A DNA stretch of 64,000 nt from Pratylenchus scribneri (taxonomy: Eukaryota > Nematoda > Chromadorea > Rhabditida > Pratylenchidae): positions 992,001 through 1,056,000 of the forward strand of contig JAQSEB010000055.1 of NCBI GenBank assembly GCA_030063045.1. Direction: 5' to 3'. Position 1 is the first letter of the stretch. Each line of letters begins with the position of its first letter. Of this stretch, positions 48,201 through 63,200 are shown piece by piece. A program made the position numbers and the translations under genes. The notes under the pieces were generated by a model, which was not told the origin of the DNA, ran no database searches, and was given only the letters and a program-made list of their open reading frames with translations.

Positions 48201-51200
48201 ATTATCCCTAGGGTATATTTGACATGTTTTAGGTTAGGATTTGAATTTTTTGAAATTCTTTTGTTAGAATCATATTCTACATCAAAAAATACAGTCCTAT
48301 ATTTTTTATTTTATTAATATACCCTCATACTGATTTTTTATGAATTTCTAAAAAATGGCCACTAAATTCAATTATCCCTAGGGTATATTTGACATGTTTT
48401 AGGTTAGGATTTGAATTTTTTGAAATTCTTTTGTTAGAATCATATTCTACATCAAAAAATACAGTCCTATATTTTTTATTTTATTAATATACCCTCATAC
48501 TGATTTTTTATGAATTTCTAAAAAATGGCCACTAAATTCAATTATCCCTAGGGTATATTTGACATGTTTTAGGTTAGGATTTGAATTTTTTGAAATTCTT
48601 TTGTTAGAATCATATTCTACATCAAAAAATACAGTCCTATATTTTTTATTTTATTAATATACCCTCATACTAATTTTTTATGAATTTCTAAAAAATGGCC
48701 ACTAAATTCAATTATCCCTAGGGTATATTTGACATGTTTTAGGTTAGGATTTGAATTTTTTGAAATTCTTTTGTTAGAATCATATTCTACATCAAAAAAT
48801 ACAGTCCTATATTTTTTATTTTATTAATATACCCTCATACTGATTTTTTATGAATTTATAAAAAATGGCCACAAAATTCAATTATCCCTAGGGTATATTT
48901 GACATGTTTTAGGTTAGGATTTGAATTTTTTGAAATTCTTTTGTTAGAATCATATTCTACATCAAAAAATACAGTCCTATATTTTTTATTTTATTAATAT
49001 ACCCTCATACTGATTTTTTATGAATTTATAAAAAATGGCCACTAAATTCAATTATCCCTAGGGTATATTTGACATGTTTTAGGTTAGGATTTGAATTTTT
49101 TGAAATTCTTTTGTTAGAATCATATTCTACATCAAAAAATACAGTCCTATATTTTTTATTTTATTAATATACCCTCATACTGATTTTTTATGAATTTCTA
49201 AAAAATGGCCACTAAATTCAATTATCCCTAGGGTATATTTGACATGTTTTAGGTTAGGATTTGAATTTTTTGAAATTCTTTTGTTAGAATCATATTCTAC
49301 ATCAAAAAATACAGTCCTATATTTTTTATTTTATTAATATACCCTCATACTAATTTTTTATGAATTTCTAAAAAATGGCCACTAAATTCAATTATCCCTA
49401 GGGTATATTTGACATGTTTTAGGTTAGGATTTGAATTTTTTGAAATTCTTTTGTTAGAATCATATTCTACATCAAAAAATACAGTCCTATATTTTTTATT
49501 TTATTAATATACCCTCATACTGATTTTTTATGAATTTATAAAAAATGGCCACAAAATTCAATTATCCCTAGGGTATATTTGACATGTTTTAGGTTAGGAT
49601 TTGAATTTTTTGAAATTCTTTTGTTAGAATCATATTCTACATCAAAAAATACAGTCCTATATTTTTTATTTTATTAATATACCCTCATACTGATTTTTTA
49701 TGAATTTCTAAAAAATGGCCACTAAATTCAATTATCCCTAGGGTATATTTGACATGTTTTAAGTTAGGATTTGAATTTTTTGAAATTCTTTTGTTAGAAT
49801 CATATTCTACATCAAAAAATACAGCCCTATATTTTTTATTTTATTAATATACCCTCATACTGATTTTTTATGAATTTCTAAAAAATGGCCACTAAATTCA
49901 ATTATCCCTAGGGTATATTTGACATGTTTTAGGTTAGGATTTGAATTTTTTGTAATTTTCTTTTTAGAATCATATTCTCCATTAAAAATACAGGCCTATC
50001 TTTTTTTAGATTTTTAAAATACCCCCATACTGATTTTTTATGAATTTCTAAAGAATGGCCACAAAATTCAATTATCCCTAGGGTATATTTGACATGTTTT
50101 AAGTTAGGATTTGAATTTTTTGAAATTCTTTTGTTAGAATCATATTCTACATCAAAAAATACAGTCCTATATTTTTTATTTTATTAATATACCCTCATAC
50201 TGATTTTTTATGAATTTCTAAAAAATGGCCACTAAATTCAATTATCCCTAGGGTATATTTGACATGTTTTAAGTTAGGATTTGAATTTTTTGAAATTCTT
50301 TTGTTAGAATCATATTCTACATCAAAAAATACAGCCCTATATTTTTTATTTTATTAATATACCCTCATACTGATTTTTTATGAATTTCTAAAAAATGGCC
50401 ACTAAATTCAATTATCCCTAGGGTATATTTGACATGTTTTAAGTTAGGATTTGAATTTTTTGAAATTCTTTTGTTAGAATCATATTCTACATCAAAAAAT
50501 ACAGTCCTATATTTTTTATTTTATTAATATACCCTCATACTAATTTTTTATGAATTTCTAAAAAATGGCCACTAAATTCAATTATCCCTAGGGTATATTT
50601 GACATGTTTTAGGTTAGGATTTGAATTTTTTGAAATTCTTTTGTTAGAATCATATTCTACATCAAAAAATACAGTCCTATATTTTTTATTTTATTAATAT
50701 ACCCTCATACTGATTTTTTATGAATTTCTAAAAAATGGCCACAAAATTCAATTATCCCTAGGGTATATTTGACATGTTTTAGGTTAGGATTTGAATTTTT
50801 TGTAATTTTCTTTTTAGAATCATATTCTACATCAAAAAATACAGTCCTATATTTTTTATTTTATTAATATACCCTCATACTGATTTTTTATGAATTTCTA
50901 AAAAATGGCCACTAAATTCAATTATCCCTAGGGTATATTTGACATGTTTTAGGTTAGGATTTGAATTTTTTGAAATTCTTTTGTTAGAATCATATTCTAC
51001 ATCAAAAAATACAGTCCTATATTTTTTATTTTATTAATATACCCTCATACTAATTTTTTATGAATTTCTAAAAAATGGCCACTAAATTCAATTATCCCTA
51101 GGGTATATTTGACATGTTTTAGGTTAGGATTTGAATTTTTTGAAATTCTTTTGTTAGAATCATATTCTACATCAAAAAATACAGTCCTATATTTTTTATT

Positions 51201-54200
51201 TTATTAATATACCCTCATACTGATTTTTTATGAATTTCTAAAAAATGGCCACAAAATTCAATTATCCCTAGGGTATATTTGACATGTTTTAGGTTAGGAT
51301 TTGAATTTTTTGAAATTCTTTTGTTAGAATCATATTCTACATCAAAAAATACAGTCCTATATTTTTTATTTTATTAATATACCCTCATACTGATTTTTTA
51401 TGAATTTCTAAAAAATGGCCACTAAATTCAATTATCCCTAGGGTATATTTGACATGTTTTAGGTTAGGATTTGAATTTTTTGAAATTCTTTTGTTAGAAT
51501 CATATTCTACATCAAAAAATACAGTCCTATATTTTTTATTTTATTAATATACCCTCATACTGATTTTTTATGAATTTCTAAAAAATGGCCACTAAATTCA
51601 ATTATCCCTAGGGTATATTTGACATGTTTTAAGTTAGGATTTGAATTTTTTGAAATTCTTTTGTTAGAATCATATTCTACATCAAAAAATACAGCCCTAT
51701 ATTTTTTATTTTATTAATATACCCTCATACTGATTTTTTATGAATTTCTAAAAAATGGCCACAAAATTCAATTATCCCTAGGGTATATTTGACATGTTTT
51801 AGGTTAGGATTTGAATTTTTTGAAATTCTTTTGTTAGAATCATATTCTACATCAAAAAATACAGTCCTATATTTTTTATTTTATTAATATACCCTCATAC
51901 TGATTTTTTATGAATTTCTAAAAAATGGCCACTAAATTCAATTATCCCTAGGGTATATTTGACATGTTTTAGGTTAGGATTTGAATTTTTTGAAATTCTT
52001 TTGTTAGAATCATATTCTACATCAAAAAATACAGTCCTATATTTTTTATTTTATTAATATACCCTCATACTGATTTTTTATGAATTTCTAAAAAATGGCC
52101 ACTAAATTCAATTATCCCTAGGGTATATTTGACATGTTTTAGGTTAGGATTTGAATTTTTTGAAATTCTTTTGTTAGAATCATATTCTACATCAAAAAAT
52201 ACAGTCCTATATTTTTTATTTTATTAATATACCCTCATACTAATTTTTTATGAATTTCTAAAAAATGGCCACTAAATTCAATTATCCCTAGGGTATATTT
52301 GACATGTTTTAGGTTAGGATTTGAATTTTTTGAAATTCTTTTGTTAGAATCATATTCTACATCAAAAAATACAGTCCTATATTTTTTATTTTATTAATAT
52401 ACCCTCATACTGATTTTTTATGAATTTATAAAAAATGGCCACAAAATTCAATTATCCCTAGGGTATATTTGACATGTTTTAGGTTAGGATTTGAATTTTT
52501 TGAAATTCTTTTGTTAGAATCATATTCTACATCAAAAAATACAGTCCTATATTTTTTATTTTATTAATATACCCTCATACTGATTTTTTATGAATTTCTA
52601 AAAAATGGCCACTAAATTCAATTATCCCTAGGGTATATTTGACATGTTTTAGGTTAGGATTTGAATTTTTTGAAATTCTTTTGTTAGAATCATATTCTAC
52701 ATCAAAAAATACAGTCCTATATTTTTTATTTTATTAATATACCCTCATACTGATTTTTTATGAATTTCTAAAAAATGGCCACTAAATTCAATTATCCCTA
52801 GGGTATATTTGACATGTTTTAGGTTAGGATTTGAATTTTTTGAAATTCTTTTGTTAGAATCATATTCTACATCAAAAAATACAGTCCTATATTTTTTATT
52901 TTATTAATATACCCTCATACTAATTTTTTATGAATTTCTAAAAAATGGCCACTAAATTCAATTATCCCTAGGGTATATTTGACATGTTTTAGGTTAGGAT
53001 TTGAATTTTTTGAAATTCTTTTGTTAGAATCATATTCTACATCAAAAAATACAGTCCTATATTTTTTATTTTATTAATATACCCTCATACTGATTTTTTA
53101 TGAATTTATAAAAAATGGCCACAAAATTCAATTATCCCTAGGGTATATTTGACATGTTTTAGGTTAGGATTTGAATTTTTTGAAATTCTTTTGTTAGAAT
53201 CATATTCTACATCAAAAAATACAGTCCTATATTTTTTATTTTATTAATATACCCTCATACTGATTTTTTATGAATTTCTAAAAAATGGCCACTAAATTCA
53301 ATTATCCCTAGGGTATATTTGACATGTTTTAGGTTAGGATTTGAATTTTTTGAAATTCTTTTGTTAGAATCATATTCTACATCAAAAAATACAGTCCTAT
53401 ATTTTTTATTTTATTAATATACCCTCATACTGATTTTTTATGAATTTCTAAAAAATGGCCACTAAATTCAATTATCCCTAGGGTATATTTGACATGTTTT
53501 AGGTTAGGATTTGAATTTTTTGAAATTCTTTTGTTAGAATCATATTCTACATCAAAAAATACAGTCCTATATTTTTTATTTTATTAATATACCCTCATAC
53601 TAATTTTTTATGAATTTCTAAAAAATGGCCACTAAATTCAATTATCCCTAGGGTATATTTGACATGTTTTAGGTTAGGATTTGAATTTTTTGAAATTCTT
53701 TTGTTAGAATCATATTCTACATCAAAAAATACAGTCCTATATTTTTTATTTTATTAATATACCCTCATACTGATTTTTTATGAATTTCTAAAAAATGGCC
53801 ACTAAATTCAATTATCCCTAGGGTATATTTGACATGTTTTAGGTTAGGATTTGAATTTTTTGAAATTCTTTTGTTAGAATCATATTCTACATCAAAAAAT
53901 ACAGTCCTATATTTTTTATTTTATTAATATACCCTCATACTGATTTTTTATGAATTTCTAAAAAATGGCCACTAAATTCAATTATCCCTAGGGTATATTT
54001 GACATGTTTTAGGTTAGGATTTGAATTTTTTGAAATTCTTTTGTTAGAATCATATTCTACATCAAAAAATACAGTCCTATATTTTTTATTTTATTAATAT
54101 ACCCTCATACTAATTTTTTATGAATTTCTAAAAAATGGCCACTAAATTCAATTATCCCTAGGGTATATTTGACATGTTTTAGGTTAGGATTTGAATTTTT

Positions 54201-57200
54201 TGAAATTCTTTTGTTAGAATCATATTCTACATCAAAAAATACAGTCCTATATTTTTTATTTTATTAATATACCCTCATACTGATTTTTTATGAATTTATA
54301 AAAAATGGCCACAAAATTCAATTATCCCTAGGGTATATTTGACATGTTTTAGGTTAGGATTTGAATTTTTTGAAATTCTTTTGTTAGAATCATATTCTAC
54401 ATCAAAAAATACAGTCCTATATTTTTTATTTTATTAATATACCCTCATACTGATTTTTTATGAATTTATAAAAAATGGCCACAAAATTCAATTATCCCTA
54501 GGGTATATTTGACATGTTTTAGGTTAGGATTTGAATTTTTTGAAATTCTTTTGTTAGAATCATATTCTACATCAAAAAATACAGTCCTATATTTTTTATT
54601 TTATTAATATACCCTCATACTGATTTTTTATGAATTTCTAAAAAATGGCCACTAAATTCAATTATCCCTAGGGTATATTTGACATGTTTTAGGTTAGGAT
54701 TTGAATTTTTTGAAATTCTTTTGTTAGAATCATATTCTACATCAAAAAATACAGTCCTATATTTTTTATTTTATTAATATACCCTCATACTAATTTTTTA
54801 TGAATTTCTAAAAAATGGCCACTAAATTCAATTATCCCTAGGGTATATTTGACATGTTTTAGGTTAGGATTTGAATTTTTTGAAATTCTTTTGTTAGAAT
54901 CATATTCTACATCAAAAAATACAGTCCTATATTTTTTATTTTATTAATATACCCTCATACTGATTTTTTATGAATTTATAAAAAATGGCCACAAAATTCA
55001 ATTATCCCTAGGGTATATTTGACATGTTTTAGGTTAGGATTTGAATTTTTTGAAATTCTTTTGTTAGAATCATATTCTACATCAAAAAATACAGTCCTAT
55101 ATTTTTTATTTTATTAATATACCCTCATACTGATTTTTTATGAATTTCTAAAAAATGGCCACAAAATTCAATTATCCCTAGGGTATATTTGACATGTTTT
55201 AAGTTAGGATTTGAATTTTTTGAAATTCTTTTGTTAGAATCATATTCTACATCAAAAAATACAGGCCTATATTTTTTATTTTATTAATATACCCTCATAC
55301 TGATTTTTTATGAATTTCTAAAAAATGGCCACTAAATTCAATTATCCCTAGGGTATATTTGACATGTTTTAGGTTAGGATTTGAATTTTTTGTAATTTTC
55401 TTTTTAGAATCATATTCTCCATTAAAAATACAGGCCTATATTTTTTATTTTATTAATATACCCTCATACTGATTTTTTATGAATTTCTAAAAAATGGCCA
55501 CTAAATTCAATTATCCCTAGGGTATATTTGACATGTTTTAGGTTAGGATTTGAATTTTTTGAAATTCTTTTGTTAGAATCATATTCTACATCAAAAAATA
55601 CAGTCCTATATTTTTTATTTTATTAATATACCCTCATACTGATTTTTTATGAATTTCTAAAAAATGGCCACTAAATTCAATTATCCCTAGGGTATATTTG
55701 ACATGTTTTAAGTTAGGATTTGAATTTTTTGAAATTCTTTTGTTAGAATCATATTCTACATCAAAAAATACAGCCCTATATTTTTTATTTTATTAATATA
55801 CCCTCATACTGATTTTTTATGAATTTCTAAAAAATGGCCACTAAATTCAATTATCCCTAGGGTATATTTGACATGTTTTAGGTTAGGATTTGAATTTTTT
55901 GTAATTTTCTTTTTAGAATCATATTCTCCATTAAAAATACAGGCCTATCTTTTTTTAGATTTTTAAAATACCCCCATACTGATTTTTTATGAATTTCTAA
56001 AGAATGGCCACAAAATTCAATTATCCCTAGGGTATATTTGACATGTTTTAAGTTAGGATTTGAATTTTTTGAAATTCTTTTGTTAGAATCATATTCTACA
56101 TCAAAAAATACAGTCCTATATTTTTTATTTTATTAATATACCCTCATACTGATTTTTTATGAATTTCTAAAAAATGGCCACTAAATTCAATTATCCCTAG
56201 GGTATATTTGACATGTTTTAAGTTAGGATTTGAATTTTTTGAAATTCTTTTGTTAGAATCATATTCTACATCAAAAAATACAGCCCTATATTTTTTATTT
56301 TATTAATATACCCTCATACTGATTTTTTATGAATTTCTAAAAAATGGCCACTAAATTCAATTATCCCTAGGGTATATTTGACATGTTTTAAGTTAGGATT
56401 TGAATTTTTTGAAATTCTTTTGTTAGAATCATATTCTACATCAAAAAATACAGTCCTATATTTTTTATTTTATTAATATACCCTCATACTAATTTTTTAT
56501 GAATTTCTAAAAAATGGCCACTAAATTCAATTATCCCTAGGGTATATTTGACATGTTTTAGGTTAGGATTTGAATTTTTTGAAATTCTTTTGTTAGAATC
56601 ATATTCTACATCAAAAAATACAGTCCTATATTTTTTATTTTATTAATATACCCTCATACTGATTTTTTATGAATTTCTAAAAAATGGCCACAAAATTCAA
56701 TTATCCCTAGGGTATATTTGACATGTTTTAGGTTAGGATTTGAATTTTTTGTAATTTTCTTTTTAGAATCATATTCTACATCAAAAAATACAGTCCTATA
56801 TTTTTTATTTTATTAATATACCCTCATACTGATTTTTTATGAATTTCTAAAGAATGGCCACAAAATTCAATTATCCCTAGGGTATATTTGACATGTTTTA
56901 AGTTAGGATTTGAATTTTTTGAAATTCTTTTGTTAGAATCATATTCTACATCAAAAAATACAGCCCTATATTTTTTATTTTATTAATATACCCTCATACT
57001 GATTTTTTATGAATTTCTAAAAAATGGCCACTAAATTCAATTATCCCTAGGGTATATTTGACATGTTTTAAGTTAGGATTTGAATTTTTTGAAATTCTTT
57101 TGTTAGAATCATATTCTACATCAAAAAATACAGTCCTATATTTTTTTTTGTTAATATACCCTCATACTGATTTTTTATGAATTTCTAAAAAATGGCCACA

Positions 57201-60200
57201 AAATTCAATTATGCCTAGTGTGTATTTGACATGTTTTGGGCTAGGATTTGAATTTTTTGAAATTCTTTTGTTAGAATCATATTCTACATCAAAAAATACA
57301 GCCCTATATTTTTTATTTTATTAATATACCCTCATACTGATTTTTTATGAATTTCTAAAAAATGGCCACTAAATTCAATTATCCCTAGGGTATATTTGAC
57401 ATGTTTTAAGTTAGGATTTGAATTTTTTGAAATTCTTTTGTTAGAATCATATTCTACATCAAAAAATACAGCCCTATATTTTTTATTTTATTAATATACC
57501 CTCATACTGATTTTTTATGAATTTCTAAAAAATGGCCACTAAATTCAATTATCCCTAGGGTATATTTGACATGTTTTAAGTTAGGATTTGAATTTTTTGA
57601 AATTCTTTTGTTAGAATCATATTCTACATCAAAAAATACAGTCCTATATTTTTTATTTTATTAATATACCCTCATACTGATTTTTTATGAATTTCTAAAA
57701 AATGGCCACAAAATTCAATTATCCCTAGGGTATATTTGACATGTTCTAGGTTAGGATTTGAATTTTTTGAAATTCTTTTGTTAGAATCATATTCTACATC
57801 AAAAAATACAGTCCTATATTTTTTATTTTATTATTATACCCTCATACTGATTTTTTATGAATTTCTAAAAAATGGCCACAAAATTCAATTATCCCTTGGG
57901 TATATTTGACATGTTTTAAGTTAGGATTTGAATTTTTTGAAATTCTTTTGTTAGAATCATATTCTACATCAAAAAATACAGCCCTATATTTTTTATTTTA
58001 TTAATATACCCTCATACTGATTTTTTATGAATTTCTAAAAAATGGCCACAAAATTCAATTATCCCTAGGGTATATTTGACATGTTTTAGGTTAGGATTTG
58101 AATTTTTTGTAATTTTCTTTTTAGAATCATATTCTACATCAAAAAATACAGGCCTATCTTTTTTTAGATTTTTAAAATACCCCCATACTGATTTTTTATG
58201 AATTTCTAAAAAATGGCCACTAAATTCAATTATCCCTAGGGTATATTTGACATGTTTTAAGTTAGGATTTGAATTTTTTGAAATTCTTTTGTTAGAATCA
58301 TATTCTACATCAAAAAATACAGCCCTATATTTTTTATTTTATTAATATACCCTCATACTGATTTTTTATGAATTTCTAAAAAATGGCCACAAAATTCAAT
58401 TATCCCTAGGGTATATTTGACATGTTTTAGGTTAGGATTTGAATTTTTTGTAATTTTCTTTTTAGAATCATATTCTACATCAAAAAATACAGGCCTATCT
58501 TTTTTTAGATTTTTAAAATACCCCCATACTGATTTTTTATGAATTTCTAAAAAATGGCCACAAAATTCAATTATCCCTAGGGTATATTTGACATGTTTTG
58601 GGCTAGGATTTGAATTTTTTTAAATTTTTTGTTAGAATCATATTCTCCATCAAAAAATACAGTCCTATATTTTTTATTTTGTTAATATACCCTCATACTG
58701 ATTTTTTATGAATTTCTAAAAAATGGCCACAAAATTCAATTATCCCTAGGGTATATTTGACATGTTTTAGGTTAGGATTTGAATTTTTTGTAATTTTCTT
58801 TTTAGAATCATATTCTACATCAAAAAATACAGCCCTATATTTTTTATTTTATTAATATACCCTCATACTGATTTTTTATGAATTTCTAAAAAATGGCCAC
58901 TAAATTCAATTATCCCTAGGGTATATTTGACATGTTTTAAGTTAGGATTTGAATTTTTTGAAATTCTTTTGTTAGAATCATATTCTACATCAAAAAATAC
59001 AGTCCTATATTTTTTATTTTATTAATATACCCTCATACTGATTTTTTATGAATTTCTAAAAAATGGCCACAAAATTCAATTATCCCTAGGGTATATTTGA
59101 CATGTTCTAGGTTAGGATTTGAATTTTTTGAAATTCTTTTGTTAGAATCATATTCTACATCAAAAAATACAGTCCTATATTTTTTATTTTATTAATATAC
59201 CCTCATACTGATTTTTTATGAATTTCTAAAAAATGGCCACAAAATTCAATTATCCCTAGGGTATATTTGACATGTTCTAGGTTAGGATTTGAATTTTTTG
59301 AAATTCTTTTGTTAGAATCATATTCTACATCAAAAAATACAGTCCTATATTTTTTATTTTATTAATATACCCTCATACTGATTTTTTATGAATTTCTAAA
59401 AAATGGCCACTAAATTCAATTATCCCTAGGGTATATTTGACATGTTTTAAGTTAGGATTTGAATTTTTTGAAATTCTTTTGTTAGAATCATATTCTACAT
59501 CAAAAAATACAGCCCTATATTTTTTATTTTATTAATATACCCTCATACTGATTTTTTATGAATTTCTAAAAAATGGCCACAAAATTCAATTATCCCTAGG
59601 GTATATTTGACATGTTTTAGGTTAGGATTTGAATTTTTTGTAATTTTCTTTTTAGAATCATATTCTACATCAAAAAATACAGGCCTATCTTTTTTTAGAT
59701 TTTTAAAATACCCCCATACTGATTTTTTATGAATTTCTAAAAAATGGCCACTAAATTCAATTATCCCTAGGGTATATTTGACATGTTTTAAGTTAGGATT
59801 TGAATTTTTTGAAATTCTTTTGTTAGAATCATATTCTACATCAAAAAATACAGCCCTATATTTTTTATTTTATTAATATACCCTCATACTGATTTTTTAT
59901 GAATTTCTAAAAAATGGCCACAAAATTCAATTATCCCTAGGGTATATTTGACATGTTTTAGGTTAGGATTTGAATTTTTTGTAATTTTCTTTTTAGAATC
60001 ATATTCTACATCAAAAAATACAGGCCTATCTTTTTTTAGATTTTTAAAATACCCCCATACTGATTTTTTATGAATTTCTAAAAAATGGCCACTAAATTCA
60101 ATTATCCCTAGGGTATATTTGACATGTTTTAAGTTAGGATTTGAATTTTTTGAAATTCTTTTGTTAGAATCATATTCTACATCAAAAAATACAGCCCTAT

Positions 60201-63200
60201 ATTTTTTATTTTATTAATATACCCTCATACTGATTTTTTATGAATTTCTAAAAAATGGCCACAAAATTCAATTATCCCTAGGGTATATTTGACATGTTTT
60301 GGGCTAGGATTTGAATTTTTTTAAATTTTTTGTTAGAATCATATTCTACATCAAAAAATACAGTCCTATATTTTTTATTTTGTTAATATACCCTCATACT
60401 GATTTTTTATGAATTTCTAAAAAATGGCCACAAAATTCAATTATCCCTAGGGTATATTTGACATGTTTTAAGTTAGGATTTGAATTTTTTGAAATTCTTT
60501 TGTTAGAATCATATTCTACATCAAAAAATACAGGCCTATCTTTTTTTAGATTTTTAAAATACCCCCATACTGATTTTTTATGAATTTCTAAAAAATGGCC
60601 ACAAAATTCAATTATCCCTAGGGTATATTTGACATGTTTTGGGCTAGGATTTGAATTTTTTTAAATTTTTTGTTAGAATCATATTCTACATCAAAAAATA
60701 CAGTCCTATATTTTTTATTTTGTTAATATACCCTCATACTGATTTTTTATGAATTTCTAAAAAATGGCCACAAAATTCAATTATCCCTAGGGTATATTTG
60801 ACATGTTTTAAGTTAGGATTTGAATTTTTTGAAATTCTTTTGTTAGAATCATATTCTACATCAAAAAATACAGGCCTATCTTTTTTTAGATTTTTAAAAT
60901 ACCCCCATACTGATTTTTTATGAATTTCTAAAAAATGGCCACTAAATTCAATTATCCCTAGGGTATATTTGACATGTTTTAAGTTAGGATTTGAATTTTT
61001 TGAAATTCTTTTGTTAGAATCATATTCTACATCAAAAAATACAGGCCTATCTTTTTTTAGATTTTTAAAATACCCCCATACTGATTTTTTATGAATTTCT
61101 AAAAAATGGCCACAAAATTCAATTATCCCTAGGGTATATTTGACATGTTTTGGGCTAGGATTTGAATTTTTTTAAATTTTTTGTTAGAATCATATTCTAC
61201 ATCAAAAAATACAGTCCTATATTTTTTATTTTGTTAATATACCCTCATACTGATTTTTTATGAATTTCTAAAAAATGGCCACAAAATTCAATTATCCCTA
61301 GGGTATATTTGACATGTTTTAGGTTAGGATTTGAATTTTTTGAAATTCTTTTGTTAGAATCATATTCTACATCAAAAAATACAGTCCTATATTTTTTATT
61401 TTATTAATATACCCTCATACTGATTTTTTATGAATTTCTAAAAAATGGCCACTAAATTCAATTATCCCTAGGGTATATTTGACATGTTTTAGGTTAGGAT
61501 TTGAATTTTTTGAAATTCTTTTGTTAGAATCATATTCTACATCAAAAAATACAATCCTATATTTTTTATTTTATTAATATACCCTCATACTGATTTTTTA
61601 TGAATTTCTAAAAAATGGCCACAAAATTCAATTATCCCTAGGGTATATTTGACATGTTCTAGGTTAGGATTTGAATTTTTTGAAATTCTTTTGTTAGAAT
61701 CATATTCTACATCAAAAAATACAGTCCTATATTTTTTATTTTATTAATATACCCTCATACTGATTTTTTATGAATTTCTAAAAAATGGCCACTAAATTCA
61801 ATTATCCCTAGGGTATATTTGACATGTTTTAAGTTAGGATTTGAATTTTTTGAAATTCTTTTGTTAGAATCATATTCTACATCAAAAAATACAGCCCTAT
61901 ATTTTTTATTTTATTAATATACCCTCATACTGATTTTTTATGAATTTCTAAAAAATGGCCACAAAATTCAATTATCCCTAGGGTATATTTGACATGTTTT
62001 AGGTTAGGATTTGAATTTTTTGTAATTTTCTTTTTAGAATCATATTCTCCATTAAAAATACAGGCCTATATTTTTTATTTTATTAATATACCCTCATACT
62101 AATTTTTTATGAATTTCTAAAAAATGGCCACTAAATTCAATTATCCCTAGGGTATATTTGACATGTTTTAGGTTAGGATTTGAATTTTTTGAAATTCTTT
62201 TGTTAGAATCATATTCTACATCAAAAAATACAGTCCTATATTTTTTATTTTATTAATATACCCTCATACTGATTTTTTATGAATTTATAAAAAATGGCCA
62301 CAAAATTCAATTATCCCTAGGGTATATTTGACATGTTTTAAGTTAGGATTTGAATTTTTTGAAATTCTTTTGTTAGAATCATATTCTACATCAAAAAATA
62401 CAGGCCTATATTTTTTATTTTATTAATATACCCTCATACTGATTTTTTATGAATTTCTAAAAAATGGCCACTAAATTCAATTATCCCTAGGGTATATTTG
62501 ACATGTTTTAAGTTAGGATTTGAATTTTTTGAAATTCTTTTGTTAGAATCATATTCTACATCAAAAAATACAGTCCTATATTTTTTATTTTATTAATATA
62601 CCCTCATACTGATTTTTTATGAATTTCTAAAAAATGGCCACTAAATTCAATTATCCCTAGGGTATATTTGACATGTTTTAAGTTAGGATTTGAATTTTTT
62701 GAAATTCTTTTGTTAGAATCATATTCTACATCAAAAAATACAGTCCTATATTTTTTATTTTATTAATATACCCTCATACTGATTTTTTATGAATTTCTAA
62801 AAAATGGCCACTAAATTCAATTATCCCTAGGGTATATTTGACATGTTTTAAGTTAGGATTTGAATTTTTTGAAATTCTTTTGTTAGAATCATATTCTCCA
62901 TCAAAAAATACAGTCCTATATTTTTTATTTTGTTAATATACCCTCATACTGATTTTTTATGAATTTCTAAAAAATGGCCACAAAATTCAATTATGCCTAG
63001 GGTGTATTTGACATGTTTTGAGCTAGGATTTGAATTTTTTTAAATTCTTTTGCTAGAATCATATTCTCCATCAAAAAATACAAGCCTATCTTTTTTTAGA
63101 TTTTTAAAATACCCTCATATTGATTTTTTTTGAATTTCTAAAAAATGGCCACAAAATTCAATTATGCCTAGGGTGTATTTGACATGTTTTGAGCTAGGAT